From assembly GCA_027924585.1 (NCBI GenBank), contig BSBM01000372.1:38554501-38618500 (forward strand): a stretch of 64,000 bases of DNA, given 5' to 3'. Origin of the DNA: Larix kaempferi. Its lineage: Eukaryota; Streptophyta; Pinopsida; Pinales; Pinaceae. Position 1 is the first letter of the stretch. Each line of letters begins with the position of its first letter. Shown one piece after another: positions 41,979-54,874 of this stretch. The position numbers and the translations under genes are program-made. The notes under the pieces were generated by a model that searched no databases, had not been told where the DNA came from, and worked only from the letters and a program-made list of their open reading frames with translations.

Positions 41979-42586
41979 TGTTAAATTTTTAATATTAAAT
42001 CACAATACTATAGGATCTTTGCTGAGAGAATAACATCTACAGTATATCAATGCATGACAATCATAATATGACAAGCATCACAAGCATCACAAGAATCAAA
42101 AGCATAGAGACAAGAGACACAGAGTTTCCGTGGGGAAAACCCTAAGGTGAAAAACCCCACAACTTCCTCAGAGATAGAGAGAGCAATGGCTCAACCAAAA
42201 TACAACCAAATAACACTGAGATAGTCTCCTAGCATATGATCCTCCTCCTCCTCACTAGTGCGCCACTTTTCAGAGAGAGAGTGAGTTACTTTTCCGAGTG
42301 AGTAAAATAGAGATCTCCTATCTCTATTTATACTCACCTTTTTGCCCAGTGACCTACTGGGGCTGACTTGTCTACTTAGATACACCCACATTATATTATA
42401 TATTAATCAGGGCCGACCCCATAAGGTGGTCTAATAACCCATCGGAAAGTACACACACTTGCGACACTTGTCAATCCACATGACGACACTTCCTTATAGA
42501 GGAATAACACATCTCTTATAAGGGTACAATAAATATATATATAATATACAGATGAAATACATTCCGAAGTTACATATACATCAACA
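41979..42586 (-). repeat. 5' LTR of D1
   Basis: Partner of 35455-36055, with a 9-bp duplication of CAAGCATCA near 42073. The minus-strand TATA box is at 42325-42332 and would drive the genomic RNA. Confidence 0.95.
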
Positions 42587-42591
42587 ATTCA

Positions 42592-42870
42592 ATGGAGTGG
42601 TCTTATTCTGACAAGTAACCAATCTTATTGGGGCCCACCTCCGCAAGGGGGAAATCCACCCATTAATCCTATCTCGCAATGGAATGATCATGTTCCACCA
42701 AGTAACCAATCTTGTTGGAATATACCTCCACAAGGGGGAAATCCATACATGCATCATGTTTCACAATGGAATGGAAAATATTTAGGAATTAACCAATCTT
42801 TTTGGATGCAACCTCCACAAGGAGGAAATCCTCCTTGGAATTCTTTTGAATCCCAAGGAAAACAACAATG
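42592..42870 (+). repeat. ~95-100 bp coding tandem repeat in element E gag (continues from 35290-35454)
   Basis: Units repeat CCTCCACAAGGGGGAAATCC-like, CAATGGA-like and AGTAACCAATCTTxTTGG-like words, about 33 codons apart. About two units lie left of D1 (35290-35454) and three here. Confidence 0.75.
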
Positions 42871-44130
42871 AAGCCATCAAGCTTCACCCGCATATCAATC
42901 ATTTTCTATAATACCAGTGAAATCACCATTTCTAGCCACATTGAATCTACCATATTTATCCTTGCTGACTAATGACCCTGTTCTACATTTGAATGGGTGG
43001 CCAACCATACTAGCTAAACTACCCTCAGATATACCCAAGTTTGAAGGAAACCCATAGGAAGATCCATCAAATCATGTGATGACATTCCATTTGTGGTGTT
43101 CATCCAATTCCCTAGTTGATGATAGTATTAGGTTAAGGTTTTTCTAGTGACCCTAATGGGACCTACTGCGAAATGGTATATTGATTTTCCCCACAATACA
43201 TTCATGGAATTTTCATCTTTAGCTATGCTCTTTCTTACACATTTTCAATTACATATCTACTATGATATGGGTACAAAATTTTTGACTTCTCTTAGGTAGC
43301 CCACTTCTAATCACATAGCAGATCATATGCACGAATGGAGGAGGCTCCAAAGGCTTATAAAAGATGAAATACTGGATCAATTATTAGCACATTGGTTCAT
43401 AAAATCACCATTTCCTACTCTTTCCAAAAATGTATCCATGTTATGATCCATGATCGAAGAACAACTCATTTTGAGTGCTCAACAGATGGATTTGATATAT
43501 TCTCAATCGGGCACACTTTATGATTTAATAACTCATGCTCTAAGACCTGCTTCTGATCTAGCTAGGCCACCAAAAGGATCTCATACTAATGGTGTGATTA
43601 AATCCTTCAATAAACTTGAACAGAATACCCAACAATTGGGACAAATTTCTATTTAGACTTTGTAACCCACAACTAGCTAGGAAACACAACAATCCACAAC
43701 TCCCACCCAAACTTCTGAAGTACTTAGGGTTCAAGATGCAGACCCAAAAGGAAAAAATAAGAAACATAAGAAGAATCCAAGTGCTAATTCTGGGATAGGA
43801 GAATAACCTCAGGTGCATAATCCTACTGGAGGCAATCAGGAAAACCAGAAAAAGAAATACCCTTGCAAAAATTTCCAAGGGGATCATCCTACTCACCTTT
43901 GTCCTCACATGGATGAAATTCATCGAATGTTGGCACAATGAGGAAGGAAACAACAAACTACCATCCTAACTCAACCTTTCCCACAACAACAACAAATGGT
44001 TGATGCATCCCCAGTACCTCCCCTGGAGGGAACTAGGAAAACCCACAAGGGGGAAATCCACCCAATGCTAACATCTTCATGATTGGTGAACAAGAAATAA
44101 AGATTCAAACAAGGGATCGTTCTTGTGATA
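42592..44130 (+). pseudogene. gag: Element E gag, right part: repeat arm, capsid and start of protease region
   Basis: It resumes the reading frame after D1. Further copies of an approximately 33-residue unit (QWNG...SNQSxW..PPQGGNPP) run to about 42870. The capsid follows (about 43010-43560): IPKFEGNP, EDPSNHVMTFHLWCSSNSL, MGPTAKWYID, F..LAMLFLTHFQL, HIADHMHEWRRLQRLIK and TLYDLITHALRP. These are hallmark words of plant Gypsy gag. Stops include TGA after QGKQQ near 42869, TAG at 43057, and others. The last codons (FMIGEQEIKIQTRDRS) look like the lead into protease, where D2 cuts it. Confidence 0.78.
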
Positions 44131-44778
44131 GGTTAGTTTTTAATACTTTACTTCAATCTGATCTAGGATCTTAACTGAGAGAACAACATGTACAACATAT
44201 CTACAGCATATCAATCATGGACACAATAATGCAAGCACACAAGAGACACAAAATTTACTTGGGGAAAACCATAAAGGTGAAAAACCCCAATAACTTCCTT
44301 AGAGATAGATAGAGCAATGATACAACCCAAGCATAAGAGATAGACATCTCCTAGCAGCAGCTTCTCCTCCTCCACAAGTGCGGCACTCTCCAAAGAGTGT
44401 GTGAGAGAATATAATTGATCAAATAGAGTGCCTCCCACACTCTATTTATACTTGACTTGACTTGCCTAATAACCTTTACTAGGTCGGCCTTAACTTAACC
44501 ACATAACATAATGATGACTGGGATGACCCCCGATAGGGTGGTCTAATAACCCTTTGACCCACATGACTTATACAAGGCCGACCCCAACAAGGTGGTCTAA
44601 TAACCCATCAAGTATAAGTTACGACACTTACAATATAAATGACGACACTTCCATATAGAGGAATAATAACATCCCTATATGAATACAAACACTTCCGTAT
44701 AGAGGAATAATAACATCTCTATAGAAATACAATATACATATATGTGAAATACATTCCGAAGTTACATATACATCAACA
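44131..44778 (-). repeat. 3' LTR of D2
   Basis: It aligns with the D1 LTRs from TTAGTTTTTAATACT to ATATACATCAACA; the first base has changed (GG for TG). The minus-strand TATA box TATAAATA is at 44443-44450. A polypurine tract AAGAGGGAG (minus strand) follows at 44779-44787. Confidence 0.88.
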
Positions 44779-46042
44779 CTCCCTCTTAACTAGGAAGGTA
44801 TTTCTCGACACAGATCTGCTAGAACAAGTATTCTTCTCTGGATAATCATCAACGAATCATCATCGTCACTGCTGCTACTATCTCAATCAATCTCTAAATC
44901 TACTTGTCATAGGAAGTTCTACAGAGCCAGTCCTTTTTCATACTGGATGTAGGCCCACCATCTGCAAGTCTTCATCATCACTAGCCATACTATGGAATCC
45001 TCAAGACTTATTACGTGCATCACAAAACTTGGCTGCAGCATCCCAGGCTGTTACGAGCACACAGATCTACCTGTCGGATCTCCCAAAAGCACATTACATG
45101 TGGTCCACCACAAAAACTAGTTGAAGCATCCCAGGCTGTTACGAGCACACAACTCTACCTGTCGGATCTCCCAGGAGAACATTACATGTGGTCATGGAAA
45201 AAACTTGCAAGAGCATCCCAAGTTGTTACGAGCACATAGCTCTACCTGTCGGATCTCTCAAGGACACATTACATGCCATAGGAAAAAACATCGCAAGAGC
45301 ATTTGCCAGATCTCCTAGGGAGCTATTATATGCCAGCGGAAAAAACCTAGCAAGAGAATCTGCAAATCTCCCAGGTCGTTATTATATGTCCTCCCAGAGC
45401 AATGCCTCGAAAGAGCATCTGAGGCCTTTTTCATCCTGTTCAGATCTCCCAATTCTACTTACATTCTCATCTGCACAACCTGTCCACAGCCACAGAGTAT
45501 CCACCCGATACTCACCATACATCATCCTGATGTACACATGATCATCCTGATCATCATCACTGCATCGTCCTGATGCATGTCATCTGAAGCAACATCCTGA
45601 AGCTCGTCATCCATGATCATCCTGATCATACAATGCATCCACCTGATGCATACCAAGTATCTACTTGATACATATCATGATACATACATAGATACATGAT
45701 CCACACAATGTATCCATCAACATACATGATCTACCTGATCATACAACGTATCCACCTGATACATATACAGATACATGGTCCAAGCATCCAACAGGATGCA
45801 TACATACATAAATGATCCAATTGATCATATCCAGCATCCAGCATGATGCATACATACATAAATGATCCAACTGATCATATCCAGCATCCAACATGATGCA
45901 TACATACATAAATGATCCAACTGATCATACAGAGTAGAAACTAGAACATCATATTGATGCTCATCATCCAACACTTATATCCATAGCCATGTGAAGGATC
46001 CTTCTTCCACCATACTTGGAATGGCTTTAGCAAATGTCTCCA
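44779..46042 (-). repeat. D2 tandem-repeat region
   Basis: Counterpart of 36056-37501. About five units of roughly 90 bp at 45000-45420 (GCATCCCAGGCTGTTACGAG and ATCTCCCA words), then a CATGATCATCCTGAT array and GATCCAACTGATCATATCCA units of about 63 bp at 45790-45930. The 72-bp array is shorter here than in D1. Confidence 0.83.
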
Positions 46043-47575
46043 TCACTTCTTCCTCAAAGTGTTGGCAATCTCAAGAACACCAAGCCTCTCTCTGAAGTAC
46101 TCGAACTTCACTCTGGCTAGTGGCTTCATCAACACATATGCAATATGCTCATCCGTCGCAACATACAGGAGCTTCACTACTCCCCTTTGCACCATATCCT
46201 TGATATAGTGATATTTGATCTCTATGTTTTTCAACCTGTTGTGGAACATCGGGTTCTCAGATAGCTTCACATAACTCTGGTTGTCACAAAATATACCAGT
46301 AGCCTCTAGCGATAGATCAAATAACTCAGATAGTAGCTTTCGAATCCATACTGCCTCACAACTAGCCGAATAGGCTACAACAAACTCTGCCTCGGCTATA
46401 CTCATTGCTATGTAGGACTGCTTCCTGCTAAACCAAGAGATCACACCTGATCCCATACTGAAGCAGCACCCATAAGTGCTCTTCCTATCTGCAGCACTGC
46501 CTGCCCAATCTGAATCAACATAACACTGTAGGTTAAACTTTTGATTCGCATCATACTTGAGCCCATAAGCAACTATAACCTTCAAGTACCTCAGAATATG
46601 CTTTCCAGCAACTAGGTGAACACTCCTCAGATCCGTCAGGAACTGGCTCAATTTGTTCACCACAAGGAAAATATCTGGTCTCGTGTTCATCAGGTATATT
46701 AAGGACCCAATCATCTGACGATACATAGTGACATCAACTAGCTCAAATGAAGCATCACACAGAAGCTTTAGGTTCAATGACATAGGTGTGGCCATGGCCA
46801 TGCAGTCCATCATCCCGAACCTCTTCAAGATATCTACTGCATACTTCCATTGTCCAAGGAATATTCCATCTGCACTTTGCCACACCTCCATACCTATAAA
46901 ATAGTGCATCATCTCCAAGATATTCATCTCGAACTCTGTAGCAAGCTACTGCTGCGTGTTGGAAATCAATCTATCCTTATCTGTAACAAACAGGCCATCC
47001 ATATACAAAAGAAGTATCATTGGATTGCCTTCCTCAACCTTGTAGTAAAGGGTGGAATCTGCTTTACTCTTGGTAAATCCCAAATTGGATAGAAAGTTGT
47101 CTATCCTACCATACCAAGCTCTAGGAGCTTGCTTCAAGCCATACAAGGATTTCTTCAATCTTTACACATATGAATCTCTGTCATGTGTCTCAAAACCAAG
47201 TGGCTGCTCCACATACACTTCCTCCTCGACTACACCATTCAAGAAAGTTGTCTTGACATCCATTTGGTGTATTTTCCATTTCATCACTACAACTAGGGAA
47301 AGTACTGATCTGATGGAATTGTACCTGGCTATAGGAGCAAAAGTCTCTTCATAGCCTATCCCCTCTTTCTAGGAGAAGCCACAAGCTACAAATCTCACTT
47401 TGTATTTCTCTATGCTACCATCTGCAACATGCTTGATCTTGTAGATCCATTTGTAAGTCACAACAGACTTTCCTTCAAGTCTTGGGACTGCATCCCAAAC
47501 ATCATTCTTCATGATCGACTGGTACTCCTCGATCATGGCATTCTTCTCGAATCTTGGGAACTTCAATATCTTCAA
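46043..47575 (-). pseudogene. pol: D2 reverse transcriptase and RNase H
   Basis: It contains the RT part that D1 lost: MIEEYQSIMKNDVWDAVPR and YKWIYKIKHVADGSIEKYKVR (47369-47575), then VKTTFLNGVVEEEVYVEQP. The catalytic box is LLLYMDGLFVTD, where Y-V-D-D has become Y-M-D-G, so catalysis is lost. RNase H is open from 46927 to 46043 (CYVDSDWAGSAADRKS, FCDNQSYVKLSENP, HIAYVLMKPL). Stops at about 46946, 47161 and 47367 interrupt RT. Confidence 0.9.
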
Positions 47576-47642
47576 TAGATAACTTTGTTGCTAAAACAAA
47601 TGTTGTAGTCCTTCTTTTGTAGGTGCTCATATACAATCTTTC

Positions 47643-47798
47643 CTACAAAAAAAAGTTAAATTGCATGATTAGAAACTTCTCACAGTTTTCAGAACAAATT
47701 CTTACACATAAATAAATATGTCATACAGTCATGCAATTATTTTAGCCAATGCTTCAATACAACATTCATCCATATCATGTAACTTTCTAGATGCCCTG
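47643..47798 (-). other. D2 intron-like segment, 3' part (rest at 61886-62254)
   Basis: Acceptor TTTTTTTTGTAG|G at 47643 in minus sense. It matches D1 38803-38955. Element C is inserted within this segment, with CCCTG (47794-47798) and CCTTG (61886-61890) as the target duplication. Confidence 0.5.
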
Positions 47799-50700
47799 TG
47801 TTTGTGTCAGAAATTGTTACTAAGGCTAAGGTAACAAGCCAACACAATCTCAAAAGTAAAAATCAATTCGAACTAGGGTTTAGGGTTTTGTTTCATATGT
47901 TTTTGGTCATTGACTCCAAGAGCATAAAGGGAATACATTCAATAGATAAGCAACAACTAAATCATACACATATATCAATAAAGATGTATATATATCACAA
48001 TAATCCAACAAAAGACTGTAATGAACGTCACACATAAAGGACAAGCATCACTGGAAATTACACATAAACTAGAAATGAATTTGTCATTCATGAAACTAAA
48101 TAAGTTCAAAATGAAGCCAACACAGATCAAAGGTAGGGTAAAGAGTCATATATTCATAGTTTCATCAAAAATGCACATAAGAGTTTACAGTACCTATCAT
48201 TGAACAAGTCTGGAAGTATAAGCAGCTATCAGACCTCCTAATGCCCTCCAAAATCAGAACCCTTACAATGTTTTTCTTTCCTCTCTAAATAGTTTTCTTC
48301 CCAAAAACAGTTAGGGTTTTTCCCTCCTAACTCTCCATCGAATCACTAGATTAGGTAAAGTAAAATTTACATTTTTACAAAATTACAAGTTTGCTAAAAA
48401 TAGCAAATTCTTTAAAAAAAACAAAATGTTTATCTTAAATGACCCTTAACTAATAACTACCTCATATCTCTTTCGTTGCCTCCACAAGAAGAGATATACC
48501 ATATGGACTTGAGGACCTTTTCTTCATTCTTTTATGCTTCTTCTCCAGATCAGCTATCTTTTTCTGAAGGTGTTCATTTTCCTGCTGCAAAGTTTCAACT
48601 GTCTTTTCCAGTTCTGAATAGTGCCTGTCAGCAGCCCTTTTCCTTCTGAGTGCTTCCTTTGCATCAACCATTAATTCCTGAAAATTGTCATGAAGATCCT
48701 CTCTTAATCTTCTATTTGCCATCATTAAACCATCATTAACTTCCTGCATGTAATTCATTTGATGCTTATACTGTTTGACAGTCTTCTTTAAATTTTCTTT
48801 GTCAGAATTAACCAATTTCTCTATTGCGGCATCTTGCTCTTCATTAGGTTTCCAAAACATGTCAAACTTCTTAAATATTTCTGCTTCCTCTGTCAACAGT
48901 TTCTCAGAAGTATCTTCAATGATAGGGTTTGGGTTTCCTTCATCTGCTACCTGCACTGACTTAATCTCCTCTTTTTTACCTGGTTGCAGTTTATCTATCT
49001 TTGATTTATCATCCTCCATGGACTCTTCATCAGAGATAGTCACCTTATCAGTCTTCAATTTTGGATTTAACAGCTTTTTCATGTTTAACCTTAGTTTGTT
49101 TTTCGACCTATTTTTAGGTCTCCAGAGAGTAGCTACCTCTCCCATCATCTTTAATTCCTTCCCTTGGTTCTGAATAGATGCTAATTCTACCACTTCCAGC
49201 TTTTTGATTTTCTTCTTAGGCTTTGTGGTTTTGCCATCTAAAACTTGATCTTCTTTAATTTCAGTTTTAACTTCAATCTCAGGAATAGACTGCTCTTCTT
49301 CTAACATATATCCTTCATCATCCGAAAGGATTGTGATGGGGCTTCTTGGCTGAATATGGATTTCTTCTTTAGCTATAGGAACTATTTTGATATCAACTTT
49401 CCTTTCATCCTGAGGATCTGCTACAGGTGATGATTTCTTTTCAAGCAATTCCTCTTTGTCTTCAAATAGTGTGAACTTGTTTTTAGTGTGATCTGGAATT
49501 TCTTGGGGATGACTGTCATCCTGTCTTCCTTCTGCTACCTGTTTTTTCACCTTCTTAGCTTTAATATCATGTTTTCTTGTAGGTTTGACTGAGTGGCCTA
49601 ACTTTTGCATCATTACCTTCCCCTTGTCAATCTGTCTTTTTGGTTGTTGATATTCTCCTTTAGAATGAACACCTGACGAGAACAAAAAGAAGTCCCAAGT
49701 ACTTCCCTCATGCTGCAACACTGTAGTGATGATCAGTTTAATGAGACCATGGTGAAAAAGTGACTGAGAAGTGTGATCATCATGCTGTTTTATCTTGCTT
49801 GACATTATCTGCAGGCTTTTAAAGAAAAAGAAGGGCAGATTCATTTTAGAAACCCCTGCCATGTGTTGAAGGAACCTGAGATGATATTTGAACACTAATG
49901 AATATCTTCCTTCACAAGTCACATAACCCTGAAGTATCCTTATGGGCTCAATCCACTCTTTCCTGAAATTTTGAATGAGAATACCCTTGTTCCAGTCAGG
50001 AGTCACATTAGGCAACAAGCACCTTTGGGGATCAAAATCGAAAGGTGACTTCTTAAACCAGTGCTCACCCTCATTATTAATCTTAGTAGCTTCTGCTATT
50101 AATTCCACAGTCAGCTTGAATCTCAAAGTATCCATTATAATCGTCTCATTTTTAAGTCCCTTAGCAAAATTGCAGGACACCTGAGCATCAAAACCATCTA
50201 TCCTTTTGAAAAATTTCAACCAACTTGCCTACTGAAACAGCTCTGCACAGTCAGGAAGCTTCTGAATCCATGTTAATTCTGTAGGCTCATCCCTGTTGAC
50301 CTTACCACTTTTGCCACTTTTCTCCATATTCTTCTTTTTAGGAAACAGGAACAGTCTGATTTCAGGTTTCAAAATATATTTTATAAGTTGTTTTCTGATG
50401 TTTTGAGCTCCTTTGAACTATGCTACACACTCCTGGACAGACCTTCAATTCAATGTTCTCTCCTCTCGACCATACAACAAAGTCTGTATAAGAAATTTCA
50501 TATGTTCTCCGAGCAAGTGAATTTACAGGTCATAACAATTTTCAGCAATGTTTAAACCACTTGCATAAACTAACAAAACACCTTCTGTGTAAAAACTGAG
50601 CATTACAGATAGATCTGTGAGTCTTTTCGATGCTATTTCCTGTATATTCTGATGTTTAATGGAATTAGGTCATGAGAGAAACCAGTTCATGCACATTCCT

Positions 50701-51691
50701 CATACCGGCTTCAGATAGCTATTTCTATGGTGAATTTCTTATTTTATGATCTATTCTATCCTCTTCAGCAACCAATTTCTCTAGATAATCGTGCAGTGAA
50801 AAAGACCCAAATTTTCCAGCTATAAGGGTTTATATCGGAATACCTATCAGCTACCCGTCTGTCGTGGCTTACAGCTTCGTTTTGGGGTGTCAACGGTCTC
50901 CTCTTATGAGCATAGGTGTCCTCCTATCGTTTCTTTAACTGCTGGTGAATGAATTCAAAAGCCCTAATTTTCGCTGGTGATAAAACACACCTGTCTCCTC
51001 TCCACAGCAACAAAATCCACCGTTTAGCAGTGAGCTCTCCTTCACAAACACTACTCTCCTGCAATGATGCGTGTAACAAGAGAAATTTGACAGCTAAACC
51101 GGGATTTGCTGGTTTCTGTGCAACTGATCCCACATACCATGCAATGATGAGGCTGTTTTACTTCGTGACTAGCAACCAACTAAAATCATGCTCAAACTGC
51201 TGCAAACACGTGTTAAAACACTCACACAAGGCAATTAGACACTCCCATTCTGCATCATGATTGAAATCAGTTCGAAAATTGAAAAAAACACAAGCCGCGA
51301 TATTCCTGTAGCGCGCCCTTTGTTAAACTTTTGTATAGCGCTACAAGAATAACTTTTAGGCCAAAATTTAGCAGTTTTTTAACTTTTTGCTAATTTGTCG
51401 GAGGTTCTGGCAGTTATTTAGTTTAAGAAATAAGTTTAACTGTTCTCTAAGACATTAATGATTCTACTTTTGAAAATATGACTCTCATTGACCCCCTTTA
51501 CAATATAAAAAATCACCAAAATCAAATAAAATCTGAAAAGACTGGGCTCCAAACTTATTCAATCACCCATGAAGTTTCTAAGATGGCTAAAACTGAAACT
51601 TAAAATCAAAAATTTAACTGAAGTAGGTTCAAAAACAAACCAAAACTGGAGAAAATAAATCAAAAATGGGAAAAAATTTACTGACTTAACA
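47799..51691 (-). repeat. 3' LTR of element C
   Basis: TGTTTGTGTCAGAAATTG ... TTTACTGACTTAACA on the plus strand, partner of 57987-61885. A minus-strand TATA-like GATATAAACCC lies at 50827-50836, about 500 bp before the internal ORF. The pol stop at 51850 is only about 160 bp from this LTR, and the segment between (51692-51849) holds the weak polypurine region. Confidence 0.95.
48462..50327 (-). pseudogene. LTR-encoded accessory ORF, 3' LTR copy (one nonsense codon)
   Basis: The same ORF as 58638-60524. ATG at 50327, in-frame TAG at 50229-50231 where the other copy has CAG, then open for 585 codons. It lacks three codons present in the other copy near 48696 (an in-frame 9-bp difference) and stops four codons earlier. 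Otherwise the products are almost identical, including the coiled-coil tail. No known family. Confidence 0.85.
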
Positions 51692-51849
51692 TCTGGCTCC
51701 AGCTGCGGGATGAAGTCCTCCCTGTGAGGCTTCAAGAACTTTGTAGACTAGTGCCTTCTGTCTTCAATCTAAACTTCCATTGGGCTATGGAGTCTTTATT
51801 TATTCGCACTCACACCGGTATATACAATGAAAAGTGACAATGGCCCTCC

Positions 51850-54456
51850 TTAACTGTAGAAATGCTTGAGGAATCGCTCATTGACAGGGCTGAGCAACTC
51901 CTCTCCTTCAAGGGACTGCAAGATGAATGTATTATTTTCCAAAACTTTAGATATCAGAAAAGGGCCAAACCATAGATTATCAAATTTTCCATGCTTACCT
52001 TTCTGTTCCTTTCTTGCATCCCATCTTAAAACCAACTCACCTTCTGAAAAAATATGTTCTTTAATATTTCTGTCAAACCTGGTTTTCATTTTAGCTCTGT
52101 ACAGCTGTGCTTCTTTGTCTACCTTCTCTCTATTTTGCTGTACCTCAATCATTTCGAAGATTCTTCTTTGTAAATCATCTGGTTCCTCTTGAGAATTTTG
52201 AAGGAACTTCATTACTGGAATTCCCAATTGCACTGGAAATTCTGCTTCTGTTCCATACACCAGCTGAAAGGGAGAAGTACCAATGGCTTGTTTTACAGTA
52301 ATTCTATCTGCCCACAATGCATATTTCAACATTGAATCCCAAGATCTTTTATTGTGTTTGAGCAACTTCTTGATGCATTGAATGATATTTTTGTTAGATG
52401 ATTTAGCCTGACCATTTCCCTGAGGGTAATAGGGAGTTGAGTGTTTTAGAATAATACCATTTTTCTCACAAAAGGCCACCATTGCCTTGGATTTGAATGC
52501 CTTGGCATTATCAGTAATCAATCTTTGTGGACAACCAAATCTGCTCAGAATATTATCTTCAATGAAATCCATAATCACCTTATCTGTAGCATTCCTTGTG
52601 GGAATAACTTCCACCCATTTTGTAAAGAAATCAGTGGCAGTCAAAATCCAATGATGCTGACCTGAAGATGCTGGATTTATTTCTCCAATAAAATCCAGAC
52701 CCCATTGCTGAAAAGGGGCATTGACTGCAATAGGCTTCAAAGGTAAAGACAATAACTTCTGTTTACCTGCAAATTTCTGACAAGGTATGCAAGCTCTCAC
52801 CTGCTGGTAAACATCATGAAAGAGAGAGGGCCAATAGTATCCAGCTCTCAAAATTTTATAGGCTGTTGTTTTCCAGTATTTATGTCCTCCACAAGCTCCT
52901 TCATGGGATTCTAAAATTACTTCTTCTATTTCAGCCTGATCTAAACACCTTAACAAGATTCCTCCTGGGTCTTTCCAAAACAATTGATCTTCTATCAAAC
53001 AGTATTTAGTAGCTTTTAATTTCAGAGATCTGGCAGCCTTCCTATCCAGGTGTTCTGGGCATTGTAAAAATAACAAAAAATGAACAATATCAGCATACCA
53101 CTCTGAAGATGAATAAGAGTCCATGATTCTTTCTTTCTCTATGAATGTTTGCTTTTCTTCAGGTGCTGATTCTTCTGTCATAACATGTAATCCTAATGCT
53201 TGACAATTTGAGTCAGCCAGCAGTTTGGCCAATCCTTGTCCTTTAACCAGCTTAGTAGGTCTGATTTCCACTTCATATTCCATAATTTTGGCAATCCACT
53301 TTCCCCTTTTTCCTTCACTATCAGGCTGTGTCAAAACATCTTTCACTGCAGCGTTTGGAACAAATGAAATAACCTTGGAATGTAAAATATATATTCTAAA
53401 AAATTTTAAAGCCTTCACCAGAGCATAGGCTTGTTTTTCCAAGATACTGTATTTCAACTCTGAATCTCTAAGTGTTTTACTGAAAAAGGCAATTGGTTGT
53501 TCCAATCCCTCATTATTCTTTTGAAGTAGGACAGCAACAATAGTATCCTCTGAAGCAAAAGAAAAGGTAAGGAATTCTTTGGCAAAATTAGGGCTTACCA
53601 GAACAGGTGCTTCAGTCAGAGACACCTTGATTTTCTCAAAAGTTGCCTTTGCTTCAACAGTCCACCTGACCTCTTGGTCTTTTTTTAACATGGCTGTAAT
53701 TTGCTTAATGGTTTCAGCAAAATTAGGAATAAACCACCGCAGAAAATTGATCTTGCCAATAAATGATTGCACATCCTTTTTACTCCTGGGCAAACTAATC
53801 TTCAGTATTGCTTTGACTCTCTTAGGGTCAATTCTGATACCATCAGCTGACACCAGGTGACTAAGTAATTTACCTTCTTGCACAGCAAAATGTGATTTTT
53901 TTGGGTTTAAGGATAAACCAAATTTTCTGCATTTTATGAAGGTTTGTTCCAAATGCTTCAAGTGTTCATCATCTGACTTTGAGAAAACAGTAATATCATC
54001 CAGATAGATAACCACAAACTTATCTTTTTCACCCACGAATGCAATATCCATGGCTCTCTGAAAGGTTGCTCCAGCATTCATCAAACCAAAAGGCATTTTG
54101 TCATACATAAATGTCCCCCAGGGGGTTGTAAAAGCTGTCTTTTCTTTGTCATCAGGGTGCATGGCAATCTGATTATACCCTGAGAAACCATCTAGCATAG
54201 AAATTCTTTGAGCTCCAACTACCTGCTGCAACACCTGTTCAATTTTGGGGAGAGGATAATTGTCTTTTAATGATGATAGGTTCATATTTCTGAAATCAAC
54301 ACATAATCGAATTTCCCCATTCTTCTTTCTAACAGGAACTAAATTAGCCACCCAAGAGGAATACCTAAGAGGCACTATTATCTTTGCATCCAACAACTTC
54401 TTCAGTTCTTTTTCAATCACAGGGAATAAGGCTGGATTGATTCTTCTTAATTTCTA
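51850..54456 (-). pseudogene. pol: Element C reverse transcriptase, RNase H and integrase
   Basis: Open for 856 codons from about 54420; TAG at 54454-54456 interrupts the lead-in. RT: LVPVRKKNGEIRLCVDFRNMN, MLDGFSGYNQIAM, DKMPFGLMNAGATFQRAM and YLDDITVFSKSD (about residue 140). RNase H (about residues 270-370): SFASEDTIVAVLLQKN, LEKQAYALVKALKFF. Integrase zinc region (about 505-560): HEGACGGHKYW...CIPCQKF. Core: WGLDFIGEI, LITDNAKAFKS, and GNGQAKSSNKN, where the catalytic Glu has become Lys. The tail ends in FLISKVLENNTF and RFLKHFY; no chromodomain. Confidence 0.94.
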
Positions 54457-54874
54457 CCTGAAAGGTTTGACATTAGGTTTCAAAGGAACTTTGTGCTGAA
54501 TAACCGCTGTGTCATAAGTTTTTAGTTCCTTATAAGACCAGGAAAATGCATCTATATATTTTTTCAACAGTTTAATGTATCTGCTTCTTTGCTCCACTGT
54601 TAAAAATTTAGAAAGCTTTACCATTCTTGGATGTTCTGCTGAACCAATATTGTAGTCTTCCACATTATCTTCTGAAGATTGAATTACTGGCTTTGAAGGT
54701 GTATCATCTTTGCTGAATATTCTTTCCAAAGGTACTAAGCCTTTTGGAATGAAATTACTTTTCAATTCAATGATTTTATGCCCTGCTATATCTTCTGCAA
54801 CAAACTCATCTAATTGTTCATCTTTTCCATCTTCTTCTTGATCAATTTGAATATTTGAAAACTCATTTACAAGC
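54457..54874 (-). pseudogene. Element C linker before RT
   Basis: Coding link between the extra RNase H and RT: IPKGLVPLERIFSKDD, LTVEQRSRYIKLLKKYIDAFSWSYKELKTYD and HKVPLKPNVKPFR, which are typical of the RT N-terminal extension of this lineage. It is in the RT frame, displaced by one base from the preceding ORF through an A-run near 54885. Confidence 0.85.

Larger units (their letters stand above)
35455..42586 (-). mobile_element. Element D1: Ty1/Copia retrotransposon inside element E
   Basis: Complete unit of 7132 bp with LTRs of 601 and 608 bp and a perfect duplication ATTCA at 35450-35454 and 42587-42591. Minus-strand order from 42586: LTR, Met-type primer site, leader, gag-protease, integrase, intron-like segment, RT (with an internal deletion), RNase H, tandem repeats, LTR. 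A few stops and deletions make it defective, but the structure is among the best preserved in the window. Confidence 0.96.

Noticed and set aside
48775-49173. 132-codon plus-strand ORFs here and at 58972-59370
   Set aside because: Antisense shadows of the LTR accessory ORF; Phe/Ser-rich composition mirrors the Lys/Glu-rich sense frame.
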